From: Rhodococcus sp. B7740
GTDB taxonomy: Bacteria; Actinomycetota; Actinomycetes; Mycobacteriales; Mycobacteriaceae
Reading direction: 5' to 3'
DNA length: 64,000 nt
NCBI RefSeq assembly: GCF_000954115.1
Contig: NZ_CP010797.1
Location: 2,480,001-2,544,000 of the forward strand
Positions within the stretch are counted from its first letter, which is position 1; every line of letters begins with the position of its first letter. The position numbers and the translations under genes were made by a program. The notes below the pieces were generated by a model. The model saw only the letters and a list, made by a program, of their open reading frames with translations. It was not told the origin of the DNA and ran no database searches. Below are positions 54,929 through 63,091 of the stretch, piece after piece.

Positions 54929-56328
54929 CGCATGTAGGCCGCGGCGATTCCCTCGTAGGTCTTCGGGTCCGCTTTCCTGATGCGCAGAGCCACCAGGACA
55001 CCGAGGATCGCGGCGAGTATCAACACCACGGGTATCGCGTTGACGACCGCAGAATCGGAACCGGTGAGAACGCTGTAATGCGTTCCGGCGAGGATCAATC
55101 CGGTCATGAAACCGACGAAGCCGATGCCGGGGGCGACAGCGGTGCGCCACACGGAACGGTCGGGGTGGCCGATGAAGAACACCACCACCGACAGCGCTGC
55201 GGCGGCCTGCAGGGCGATCACCCCCAGAGTTCCGAGGCCGATGGCCCCGGCGGCGTAGATCAGGTACGGGTCGGCACCGGTCACCGCGAACACCGCCAGC
55301 GCCACGGCAGCCACCAGTGAGGCGGTGATGCTGCCGATGTGCGGGCTCGAGTGATGCGGGTGAATTCGGCCCAACCGCGCCGGAAGTACGTGCTCACGCC
55401 CGAGGGCGAACAGATATCGGCTCGCTGCGTTGTGTACGGCGAGATACGACGCGAGCACGCTGGTGCACAACAATACTGCCGTACCGTCGTACAGCACCGT
55501 TCCTCCGTACTGCTGCGCCAGCGTGAACAGAAGATTGCCCAGTTCGCTCTGCGCCAGCACCGGCGCATCGAGCCCGCCCGCGGCCCCGACGATGATCCAA
55601 CTCGTCAGCACGTAGAACACCGCGATGAGCGACACCGCGATGAACGTCGCGCGTGGGATGCTGCGTCTGGGGTCCTTGGTTTCCTCTCCGTAGAGGGCGG
55701 CCGACTCGAAACCGATGAAACTCGAGAAGGCGAACATCATCGCTATCCCCAGCGATCCGGAAAACACCTGCGTGGGACTGAACGATTCCAGTGGTATCGC
55801 CGCGGTTCCCTTCTCACCCACCACCAGGACGTTGAACACCGTCAGAAAAGCGAATTCGAGAACCATCAGCGTTCCCAACACCTTCGCGGAAAGATCGGCA
55901 TTCCTGAAACCCAGGAAAGCGACAATCACGACAGCGACCGCCGTGAAGACGTACCACGGAATGTCGATACCGGAATCGGCGAACACCAGGTGAGTGAAAT
56001 AGCCGAACGCACCCGAAAGTCCACATGCGAGCGAGGTATACGCGACAACTGCGACATACGCGGCAGCAACTCCCGGCGGCTTCCCCAGTGCGAGACCGAT
56101 GTAGGTATAGAAGGCTCCGGTGCTGTACACCTGCTGACTGATCGCCGCGAAACCCACCGAGAAGCACAGCAGCACAACGGCACTGATCGCGTAGGCCGCA
56201 GGCAGACCGGCACCGTTGCCGCGTATGAGGGCCAGCGGCACGTTGCCGATCATGGCCGCCATCGGGGCCGCCGCAGCAACCACGAGAAATACCACTCGGC
56301 CGGTGGTGAGAGTACGTCGATCGGACAT
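54922..56328 (-). CDS. APC-superfamily amino acid/amine permease
   Basis: 468 aa with 12 predicted transmembrane helices. N-terminal VVFLVVAAAAPMAAMIGNVPLAL and GFESAALYGEETKDPRRSIPRAT, typical of amino acid transporters of the APA/APC type. Probably imports an amino acid or amine with protons. The gene ends in overlap with the oxidoreductase gene, with no obvious metabolic neighbour; substrate unknown. ATG at 56328. Confidence 0.88.
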   Translation of the reverse strand: MSDRRTLTTGRVVFLVVAAAAPMAAMIGNVPLALIRGNGAGLPAAYAISAVVLLCFSVGFAAISQQVYSTGAFYTYIGLALGKPPGVAAAYVAVVAYTSLACGLSGAFGYFTHLVFADSGIDIPWYVFTAVAVVIVAFLGFRNADLSAKVLGTLMVLEFAFLTVFNVLVVGEKGTAAIPLESFSPTQVFSGSLGIAMMFAFSSFIGFESAALYGEETKDPRRSIPRATFIAVSLIAVFYVLTSWIIVGAAGGLDAPVLAQSELGNLLFTLAQQYGGTVLYDGTAVLLCTSVLASYLAVHNAASRYLFALGREHVLPARLGRIHPHHSSPHIGSITASLVAAVALAVFAVTGADPYLIYAAGAIGLGTLGVIALQAAAALSVVVFFIGHPDRSVWRTAVAPGIGFVGFMTGLILAGTHYSVLTGSDSAVVNAIPVVLILAAILGVLVALRIRKADPKTYEGIAAAYMRQ

Positions 56329-56366
56329 CGTTCGGACGCTACTCGTCCGAAGTGCACAATGCTGAC

Positions 56367-56954
56367 ATGGAATACGAACGTGGATTCGACAGACTCGTCA
56401 ACTTCAGCGACGCCGTGGTCGCGATTGCCGCGACACTGCTCATTCTGCCGTTGGTGGAACTGGCCGAACCGGACGAAAGCGCACAATTCGTCGATATTCT
56501 GCGTGACCACGGTGTCGAGCTGTTCGCATTCGTACTCAGCTTTCTGGTCATCTTCTCGCAGTGGCTGAGCCATCATCGCGTGTTCCGTGCCCTGGTCGGC
56601 TACACCAAGGGTTTGATATGGGTGAACTTCGTCTGGTTGCTCTCGATCGTGTTCCTGCCGTTCCCCACCAAGTTGATCGCCGAGAAGAGCGGGTACGACG
56701 CCAGTGCGGCACCGTTGTACGTCGCGACCATCGCGGTGTCGGTCGTCTCGATGTTCACGGCCGACGTGATCGTCTCCCGGCATCCGAACATCGTCGCCGA
56801 CGACGCACCGCGTCACGGCGGCGTACGCAACGGCGCGATCACCTCGGTTCTCATCCTGGCCGCTCTGGGACTGACGTTCACACCGCTGGGCCTGTGGTCG
56901 CTACTCCTCCTGTTCCTGACAGCGCCGATCAACCGCCTCCTCGGCCGTGTCTGA
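56367..56954 (+). CDS. TMEM175-family (DUF1211) potassium channel-like protein
   Basis: 195 aa with six transmembrane helices. The first helix carries the signature RLVNFSDAVVAIAATLLILPL (FSDxVxAIAxTLL), which lines the pore in bacterial TMEM175 channels, and HHRVFRALVGYTKGLIWVNF follows. Functions as a K+-permeable channel in tetramers. ATG at 56367 was chosen since MEYERGFDRLVNFSDA begins the family; GTG at 56352 is the alternative. It lies 17 bp before the IclR gene on the same strand. Confidence 0.87.
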   Translation: MEYERGFDRLVNFSDAVVAIAATLLILPLVELAEPDESAQFVDILRDHGVELFAFVLSFLVIFSQWLSHHRVFRALVGYTKGLIWVNFVWLLSIVFLPFPTKLIAEKSGYDASAAPLYVATIAVSVVSMFTADVIVSRHPNIVADDAPRHGGVRNGAITSVLILAALGLTFTPLGLWSLLLLFLTAPINRLLGRV

Positions 56955-56970
56955 CGAGTAGATTGGTCGG

Positions 56971-57747
56971 GTGAGTACCGAGAGCGCGTCGAAGCAGCAA
57001 CCGCTTCTCGTGCTGGGCAAGATCACCGAGATTCTCGACGCCTTCTCGTTCGACCGCCCCTCGATGACGCTCGGTGAGATCCAACAGACCACCGGCCTGC
57101 CCACCTCGACGGTGCAGCGTCTCGTCACCAACCTTGTGCAGCAAGGATTTCTGGACCGGGGCGGCGATCGGATCCGTATCGGAGTGCGGATGGCCTACTG
57201 GGCAGCGACGGCGACCAAGGACCTCGACGTGCTCTCGGTCGTCAACCCCGTGCTCAAGGACCTGCGCGATCTGACGACCGAGACCGCGTGTTTCTTTCGG
57301 CCGGAACAGAACTACCGCGTGTGCGTCGCCATCGCCGAGACCCGCCACGCCTTGCGCCGGGACATGTACGTCGGCAAGGTGATCCCGCTCAGCGCGGGAT
57401 CGGCCAGCCGCGTCCTGCTGGCCTGGGACGACGACCTGGCCGAGCGTGTCCTGTCCCGTGAACTCGAATCGATGACCGAGCAGACGGTGACCGAAGCCGA
57501 GACGATGCGAACCCTGTTGGCGCAGACCAGAGCCGACGGTTATGCGATCACCACCGGCGAGCGCGAGACCGGCGCGTCGGGACTGTCCGCACCGGTGTTC
57601 GATTCGGCCGCGGACATCGTCGGTGCCGTCACCATCAGCGGACCGACACTGCGCATGCCGCAGTCGCAGTGCGAGGACTGGGTGGATCTGCTGATCTCTC
57701 ACGCCGAGCAGATCACGAGGACCCTCGGCGGCCGCTACCCTGCGTGA
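56971..57747 (+). CDS. IclR-family transcriptional regulator
   Basis: 258 aa. N-terminal winged helix (about 12-75; GKITEILDAFSFDRPSMTLG, QTTGLPTSTVQRLVTNLVQQ) and C-terminal effector-binding GAF-like domain (about 85-255; IPLSAGSASRVLLAWDDD, ITTGERETGASGLSAPVFD). Likely local regulator of the convergent catabolic operon ending at 57735; the 3' ends overlap by 13 bp. GTG start at 56971. The operator may be the inverted repeat at 62356-62373 near the operon promoter, but IclR operator assignment is not proven. Confidence 0.9.
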   Translation: MSTESASKQQPLLVLGKITEILDAFSFDRPSMTLGEIQQTTGLPTSTVQRLVTNLVQQGFLDRGGDRIRIGVRMAYWAATATKDLDVLSVVNPVLKDLRDLTTETACFFRPEQNYRVCVAIAETRHALRRDMYVGKVIPLSAGSASRVLLAWDDDLAERVLSRELESMTEQTVTEAETMRTLLAQTRADGYAITTGERETGASGLSAPVFDSAADIVGAVTISGPTLRMPQSQCEDWVDLLISHAEQITRTLGGRYPA

Positions 57748-58724
57748 GACCAGGCGTCGGGATTCACCGGATGCGCAGGCATCGAACCGCCGACCATCGC
57801 AGCTGCGTTGGTGGCGCACAGCCGGGCCATCTCCGAACGCACCGACACCGTCGCGCTCCCCACATGTGGGAGCAATACCGTGTTGGGCAGATCGGCCAGG
57901 CCGGGTTCGAGGGCCGGCTCGCGCTCGTAGACGTCCAATCCTGCTGCGGCAACGGTCCCCTCGCGGAGCGCGGTCACCAGAGCGGCCTCGTCGATCACCG
58001 GTCCTCGCGCGGTGTTGATCACGATCGCCGACGGCTTCATCGCCCCGAGCACTGCGGCGTCCACCAGATGGTGGGTGGAGTCCGACAGCGGAACGTGCAG
58101 GGACAGAAAATCGCTGGTCGTGACGATCTCGTCCCACGACGCATGCTCGACGCGACCCGCGAACTCACCGAGCTCGTCGTCGGAGACCTCTCGATCACCG
58201 GGCGGGCGCGGACAGAACTTCACCGTCATGCCGAACCCCAGTGCCCGGCGAGCGGTGGCGCGGGCAATGCGGCCGAAGCCGGCCAGTCCCAGTACTCGAT
58301 CCGAGACATCGCTGCCGAGAAGCAGTTCCGGCTCCCACCCGGTGAACGAGCCGGAACGGACGAATGCATCGGCCTCCACGGCGCGGCGAGCAGTGGACAG
58401 TATCAACAGCATCGCGATGTCGGCGGTCGAGTTCGTCAGAACCCCTGGGGTGTTGGCGACGGTGATCCCGCGCTGCGTCGCGGCGGCGATGTCGATGTTG
58501 TCGAATCCGACGGCGTAGTTGGAGATCCCGACGATCGACGCCGTCTCCAGCAACTCCGCATCGAACCGATCACGTAACTGGGACACGACGACCGAGTATT
58601 CACCGGAGGAGCAGGCGGCGACGAGTTTCTCGTGATCGACCGCCCTCAGGTCCACGTCCCCCGCCGCCCGCAGAATGTCCATCCCCGGTGCCGGGATCTC
58701 GGTGGTGACGAGGATGCGGCTCAT
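57735..58724 (-). CDS. D-isomer-specific 2-hydroxyacid dehydrogenase
   Basis: 329 aa. NAD site LGLAGFGRIARATARRALGF, catalytic Arg in NTARGPVIDEAAL, Glu in GLDVYEREPALE and His in LLPHVGSAT are all present. Reduces or oxidises a 2-keto/2-hydroxy acid. It is the last gene of the operon with the permease, CoA-transferase and lyase-like genes; its ATG (58724) overlaps the lyase stop (ATGA). Substrate unknown, likely glyoxylate, hydroxypyruvate or a branched keto acid. Confidence 0.9.
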   Translation of the reverse strand: MSRILVTTEIPAPGMDILRAAGDVDLRAVDHEKLVAACSSGEYSVVVSQLRDRFDAELLETASIVGISNYAVGFDNIDIAAATQRGITVANTPGVLTNSTADIAMLLILSTARRAVEADAFVRSGSFTGWEPELLLGSDVSDRVLGLAGFGRIARATARRALGFGMTVKFCPRPPGDREVSDDELGEFAGRVEHASWDEIVTTSDFLSLHVPLSDSTHHLVDAAVLGAMKPSAIVINTARGPVIDEAALVTALREGTVAAAGLDVYEREPALEPGLADLPNTVLLPHVGSATVSVRSEMARLCATNAAAMVGGSMPAHPVNPDAWSHAG

Positions 58725-59644
58725 GCGACCCACTCGAAGGCGCGCGCCTCGGACCGGACACCCTGAACGGCCTTCGATCGCATGGGCTCGTCCAGCTCGG
58801 CGAGCAGCCCCTCCGAGAGAGACGCCATGGACGCCAGCGTCGCCGGCTCGAACCAGTCCGGCCGCGTTGCGAAGAGAATGTCCTCCGACGAGGTGTTGCC
58901 GCTGGCCCCAGGAGCGAAGGGGCATCCGCCCAGTCCGCCCAGTGAACCGTCGACCATCGTCGCACCGGCCGAGATCGCCGCGAGGGTGTTCGCGACGCCC
59001 AGGCCCCAGGTGTCGTGTCCGTGGAACACCACTCTGCGGTCGGGGGTTTCCTCGCGGACCCGCGAGATCAGCGACTGCACCTGTACCGGTACCGCCTGCC
59101 CGAGGGTGTCACAGATGACGATATCCGTTGCACCGGTTGCTCGTTCGTCGTTGGCGATCTCGATGACCCGGTCCGCCGGCACCTGCCCCTCGAAGGGGCA
59201 GGTGAAGGAGGTCGCGATGCAGAGCTCTATCTTACCGCCGACCGATCGAGTGATGTCGACGGCGTCGGGCATCGCAGCCAGGGACACCTCGGTGGTACGG
59301 CCGATGTTGGCCTGATTGTGCGAGTCCGAGGCGGAGAAGCAGTACTGGAAGTTGCGGGCTCCGGCGGCAGCGGCCTTTTCGATGTGACGTGGAGTGGCGA
59401 CCCACACCCAGCATCGAGCGAGTTCGGCGGCGGTGAGCTCACCGATCACCTCGAGCGTGTTGGCCATCGGCGGCACCTTGTCACCCCGAGCCATCGAGCC
59501 GATCTCGAGCGAGGGCACGCCGAGTTCGATGAGCGCTCTGATGATCTCGAGCTTTCGTTCGGTGGCGAGCATCTTGCCGGTGAGCTGCAGACCGTCGCGC
59601 ATCGTGACGTCGCGAAGCTCTGCGGCGGGAGCGAATCGGTACAT
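58721..59644 (-). CDS. HMG-CoA lyase-like pyruvate carboxyltransferase-fold enzyme
   Basis: 307 aa TIM barrel. Metal-binding and catalytic motifs LRDVTMRDGLQ, the HGHD of FHGHDTWGLGVANTL and the Cys-containing loop GLGGCPFAPGASGN are as in hydroxymethylglutaryl-CoA lyase. Such enzymes split a 3-hydroxy-3-methyl acyl-CoA into acetyl-CoA and a keto acid or acetoacetate. ATG at 59644 directly abuts the CoA-transferase stop. With the upstream CoA-transferase it probably activates and cleaves a branched hydroxy acid. Confidence 0.87.
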   Translation of the reverse strand: MYRFAPAAELRDVTMRDGLQLTGKMLATERKLEIIRALIELGVPSLEIGSMARGDKVPPMANTLEVIGELTAAELARCWVWVATPRHIEKAAAAGARNFQYCFSASDSHNQANIGRTTEVSLAAMPDAVDITRSVGGKIELCIATSFTCPFEGQVPADRVIEIANDERATGATDIVICDTLGQAVPVQVQSLISRVREETPDRRVVFHGHDTWGLGVANTLAAISAGATMVDGSLGGLGGCPFAPGASGNTSSEDILFATRPDWFEPATLASMASLSEGLLAELDEPMRSKAVQGVRSEARAFEWVA

Positions 59645-60865
59645 CTAGAGGCTCATCTCTTCGTCGGTGCGGCCGAGCAGAGTCGACAGTACTTCCCTGG
59701 TGTGTTCGCCCAGATCCGGTCCGACCGAACGAATCGGCAGGGACGCGTCACCGATCACCGGGACGACGCCGACGAATCCGACGTCGGTGGGCTCGTCGCC
59801 TCCGGTGTCGACCGAGAAGTGCTGAATCATGTTGCGGGCGGCGTACTGTTTGTCGGCGACGATGTCCGCCGCGGTGTAGATCGGACCCGACGGCACCCCG
59901 GCGGCGTCGAGAATCTTCAACGCCTGCTCGCGCGAGTGCAACCCGGTCCACGCCGAGATCGCGGCGTCCAACTCGTCGCGTCGACGCCACCGACCGGCGT
60001 TGGACGCCAGGTCCGGGTCGGCTCCCAGATCGGGACGATCGATGGTCTCCATGTAGCGCTGGAAGATCGCATCGCCGTTGCCGGCGATGATGATCGAGTG
60101 TCCGTCGTTGCACGGGTACGCGTTCGAGGGTGCGATGCCTTCCATTCGGCCGCCCGTGCGCTCGCGTTCGACACCGTAGGCGAGGTAGTCCGGAATCAGC
60201 GATTCCATCATCGACAGAATCGATTCGTTCAGCGCCACATCGATGGAACGCTGTGCCAGCGACAGCGGAGACTGCCCGTCGGAGGCCTGCGCCGCGCGCT
60301 GGGTCTGCCGTTGGAACAGGGCCATGACGCATCCGAACGCCGCGTACAGCCCGGCGATGGAGTCCCCGATCGAGACCCCGACCCGGACGGGTGGCCGATC
60401 CGGGTCACCCACGAGATTGCGAAAGCCGCCGTACGCCTCTGCGACAGCGGCGAATCCGGGTCGCTGCGACATGGGGCCCGTCTGGCCGAAGGCCGAGATG
60501 CGCGTAATGATCAATTCGGGGTTGGCCGCGCTGAGCACTTCCGGCGAGATACCCCATTTCTCCAGCGTGCCGGGCCGGAAGTTCTCGAGCACGATGTCGC
60601 ATTTCGCTGCGAGGTCGACGACGTCCTTGCGGCCCTGTTCGGTACGCAGGTCCAGCACGATCGATTTCTTGTTGCGGTTGATCGTGCGATAGAGCATCGA
60701 CGTTGTGCCGGAGTAGAGCCGCCAGTTGCGTAGTTCGTCGCCGGTTCCCGGCCGTTCGACCTTGATGACCTCGGCACCGAAATCGGCGAGCATGCGCGCC
60801 GCAGTAGGGGCGGCTATGTAGTTGCCGAGTTCGAGAACTCGAACTCCGCTGAGCGGCAGTGCCAT
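59645..60865 (-). CDS. Class III (CaiB/BaiF-type) CoA-transferase
   Basis: 406 aa of family III CoA-transferases. N-terminal GVRVLELGNYIAAPTAARML, ADFGAEVIKVERPGTGDELR, catalytic Asp region DIVLENFRPGTLEKWG and later QTGPMSQRPGFAAVAEAYGG. It moves CoA between carboxylic acids, here probably activating the substrate before the lyase-like step. ATG at 60865; 47 bp downstream of the permease stop, and the lyase-like ATG abuts its stop. Distinctive segment LSMMESLIPDYLAYG is typical of the group. Confidence 0.92.
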   Translation of the reverse strand: MALPLSGVRVLELGNYIAAPTAARMLADFGAEVIKVERPGTGDELRNWRLYSGTTSMLYRTINRNKKSIVLDLRTEQGRKDVVDLAAKCDIVLENFRPGTLEKWGISPEVLSAANPELIITRISAFGQTGPMSQRPGFAAVAEAYGGFRNLVGDPDRPPVRVGVSIGDSIAGLYAAFGCVMALFQRQTQRAAQASDGQSPLSLAQRSIDVALNESILSMMESLIPDYLAYGVERERTGGRMEGIAPSNAYPCNDGHSIIIAGNGDAIFQRYMETIDRPDLGADPDLASNAGRWRRRDELDAAISAWTGLHSREQALKILDAAGVPSGPIYTAADIVADKQYAARNMIQHFSVDTGGDEPTDVGFVGVVPVIGDASLPIRSVGPDLGEHTREVLSTLLGRTDEEMSL

Positions 60866-60912
60866 CGTGTTCCTTTCGATACTCCCGGAATCAGGGTTCA
60901 TGGAATCTGGGC

Positions 60913-62304
60913 TCACAGGATCCAGCTCATCGGCACGATCAACGCGATGGCGATGACCGATGCCACCGAGACGCCCACCGAGCACGTCTTGAGTGTGCCT
61001 CGGGTCGACTGGCCCATCAAGGACTGCAGGAGCCAGAAGGTGTTGCTGGTGACGTGGACGGCGAACAACGATCCGGCACCGGCGGCGAGTGCGATGAACA
61101 CCGGGTCGAGACCGATCAGCGGAGCGACCGGGGCGAGAATGCCGGCCGAGGTGATGGCGGAGATCGTCACCGATCCCACGGCGATGTGCAATGCGGCCGC
61201 GATGACCCACACCATCAACAATGGAGCGGCCGTGCTCGCCGTGAAGTACTGGCCGAGGATGTCGCCGAGACCCGCCTCGTTGATGACGGCCGCGAGCGAT
61301 CCGCCGACGCCGGTGAGGATCAGTATCTGACCGCTCTCGGCGAAGCCACGGGCGAGAGCCTTCTCCACCCGAGCCTGTCCGACGTGGTAGCGACCGATGA
61401 GGCACGTTTCCACCAAGCCGATGAGCAGCGCGATGACCGGGCTGGCAATGAACTCGACGACGGGAATCGAGATCTCGGCGACTTCGAGTACGGCTCCGAT
61501 GGCAATGAGGACGAGAGCGAGCAGCAGCGGCGAGAGCAACACCAGCAGCGACGTCTGCTTCTCGGTGCGCACCTTCTGGGCTACGCCACCTCCGGTTTCG
61601 AGAGGCTCGTCGTCGGAATCGGCAGGCTCCGGGACCACAGGCTCTGGGACCACGACGATCTGCTGCTCGTCCTTCTCCTCGTTCCACCATCCGTGCCGAA
61701 AGACGAACGACATGACGGCCACCGACAGCACGACGACCGGAACGATCAGGATCAGTCCGTAGATCATCATCTTGCCCAGCGGCACGCCGAGCAGTCCGGC
61801 CAGTGCGAGCGTCGCGACACCGGGGACCATGAACACGATGCCGCATTCGAGCGCGATCGCCAGCGCCGTGGCCATCCGCGCTGTGCCGTACTTGCCGATC
61901 TTCGGGGCGAGGTTGCGGGCGAGCGGAGCGGAGATCACGAGCAGCACGTCGAGGAAGATGGACTGCAGCAGAGTCGCGATGGTCAGCGAGAGTGCGTACG
62001 GCAGCCGCTTGGGTCCGAAGGTTCGCAGCAACGTGCCGACGAGTCGCTGGATCGCGTTCATCTCCTGCAGTACCGAACCCATCAGCACGCCGAAGGCGAT
62101 GAGCAGGCCCACCTCGGCCATGATCTCGCCGAAGCCGCCAGTGATGGTGTCGACGGTGGTGCCGACTCCGAGCTTCGTCGCCAGTCCCAGGTACGCGGCA
62201 CCGAGCACCAGCGAGATCACCGGGTTGAAGTGAAAACGAACGATGAAGACCACCACCGCCAGGACGGCGACGACGGTGTTGATCACGATCCACATATCGG
62301 ACAT
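60913..62304 (-). CDS. GntP-family gluconate/carboxylate permease
   Basis: 463 aa with about 12-13 transmembrane helices. GntP-type signatures GGFGEIMAEVGLLIAFGVLMG, DVLLVISAPLARNLA and HIAVGSVTISAITSAGILAP are visible, with a polar cytoplasmic loop at about 205-240 (WWNEEKDEQQIVV...SDDEPLE). It probably imports a hydroxy or keto acid for the following enzymes. ATG at 62304 (MSDMWIVIN) was chosen with GGGAAGAA upstream. First gene of the operon; the promoter region holds an 8+8 bp inverted repeat at 62356-62373. Confidence 0.9.
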   Translation of the reverse strand: MSDMWIVINTVVAVLAVVVFIVRFHFNPVISLVLGAAYLGLATKLGVGTTVDTITGGFGEIMAEVGLLIAFGVLMGSVLQEMNAIQRLVGTLLRTFGPKRLPYALSLTIATLLQSIFLDVLLVISAPLARNLAPKIGKYGTARMATALAIALECGIVFMVPGVATLALAGLLGVPLGKMMIYGLILIVPVVVLSVAVMSFVFRHGWWNEEKDEQQIVVVPEPVVPEPADSDDEPLETGGGVAQKVRTEKQTSLLVLLSPLLLALVLIAIGAVLEVAEISIPVVEFIASPVIALLIGLVETCLIGRYHVGQARVEKALARGFAESGQILILTGVGGSLAAVINEAGLGDILGQYFTASTAAPLLMVWVIAAALHIAVGSVTISAITSAGILAPVAPLIGLDPVFIALAAGAGSLFAVHVTSNTFWLLQSLMGQSTRGTLKTCSVGVSVASVIAIALIVPMSWIL

Positions 62305-62355
62305 CGGCAATTCTTCCCGCTGAATGAGAGTGACCGCTGCCATCGCATGCGGCTC

Positions 62356-62373
62356 GGTGTGATCCATCACACC
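62356..62373. promoter_or_regulatory. Inverted repeat upstream of the GntP operon, candidate operator
   Basis: GGTGTGAT-CC-ATCACACC, perfect 8 bp arms with a 2 bp centre, 52 bp upstream of the permease start codon. It could be bound by the IclR-type regulator at 56971 or by a GntR-type protein. It also resembles a shortened CRP/GlxR box (TGTGA...TCACA). Confidence 0.55.
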
Positions 62374-62456
62374 AATACCCACATTATGGGCACAGATTTA
62401 CTTCGTGAGCAAGAGCCTGGGCAGCACGGAAACACGAAGGTCCGCCGAGAGCCAGG

Positions 62457-63017
62457 TCAGATCGGCTGAGCGCGCCTGATCGAGAGCGCGGCCCGAGAGG
62501 GATCGAGTTCGACGGGCGAGCGGACCAGCAGTTCCCCGACCCGCAGGATGCCGTCGGACAGCGGCTCTACCCGCAGTCCGCCGCGACCGATCAGCGCCTT
62601 ACGTGCACCGTCCACCACCATCCGGTCCATCCACGCGCACGGATGGGCCGGCCGGCCACCACGGAACCGAATCCAGCCGTCACCGGAATCGAGCTCGAAT
62701 TCCAGCCCTCGCAACGGGTCGAGCTCCAGCCCGCGTACGACGACGTTTCGCCTGGCCACGGACGGATCGGGCACATCGACCCCGAGTACGTCGCCGACGG
62801 CCTCCCAGGCCTCGACGGCCAGAAAGCTCACCGCCGCCTCGGTGTGTGCCTTCACGCCGAAGAACCGATCTCCACGAATGCCTTTGTGCGCCACGATCTC
62901 GACGCTGGTCGGCAGGTCCGTCGCCGACTCGGCCGGGCCGTCCTTGGATCTACCGAAGTAGGCGTGCGTGGGCGAGCGCAGCAACTGCACGATCTCGGCG
63001 CGATACTCGAAAAGCAT
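62457..63017 (-). CDS. MOSC domain protein
   Basis: 186 aa. MOSC fold found in molybdenum cofactor sulfurases and YiiM/YuaD-like proteins. The conserved cysteine is Cys127 in RPAHPCAWMDRM; the N-terminal LLRSPTHAYFGR, KGIRGDRFFGVKAH and a later RNVVVRGLELD segment fit. Such proteins bind a sulfurated molybdenum cofactor or related thiol. ATG at 63017 was chosen (MLFEYRAEIVQLL). Divergent from a carboxylesterase across a perfect palindrome. Confidence 0.84.
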   Translation of the reverse strand: MLFEYRAEIVQLLRSPTHAYFGRSKDGPAESATDLPTSVEIVAHKGIRGDRFFGVKAHTEAAVSFLAVEAWEAVGDVLGVDVPDPSVARRNVVVRGLELDPLRGLEFELDSGDGWIRFRGGRPAHPCAWMDRMVVDGARKALIGRGGLRVEPLSDGILRVGELLVRSPVELDPSRAALSIRRAQPI

Positions 63018-63050
63018 GCCCTCGAGTCTGCCCGGTACCGATCTCCATCC

Positions 63051-63072
63051 GTTCTTACCCGCGGGTAAGAAC
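63051..63072. promoter_or_regulatory. 22 bp perfect palindrome between divergent genes
   Basis: GTTCTTACCCG followed by its exact reverse complement (63062-63072). It lies 34 bp upstream of the MOSC start and 20 bp upstream of the esterase start. Perfect palindromes of this size in divergent promoters are usually repressor operators (TetR/MarR type), but no regulator gene is adjacent within the window. Confidence 0.7.
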
Positions 63073-63091
63073 TGATCAGTACACTCGCGAC

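Noticed and set aside
53260-55320. Long plus-strand frame of 686 codons overlapping the SDR, oxidoreductase and permease genes
   Set aside because: Composition dominated by Arg/Gly/His and lies out of frame with clear enzymes; shadow frame of high-GC DNA.
59645-62293. Minus-strand frame extending far upstream of the CoA-transferase start
   Set aside because: The upstream part overlaps the GntP permease in another frame and is Arg-rich nonsense; the true CoA-transferase starts at 60865.
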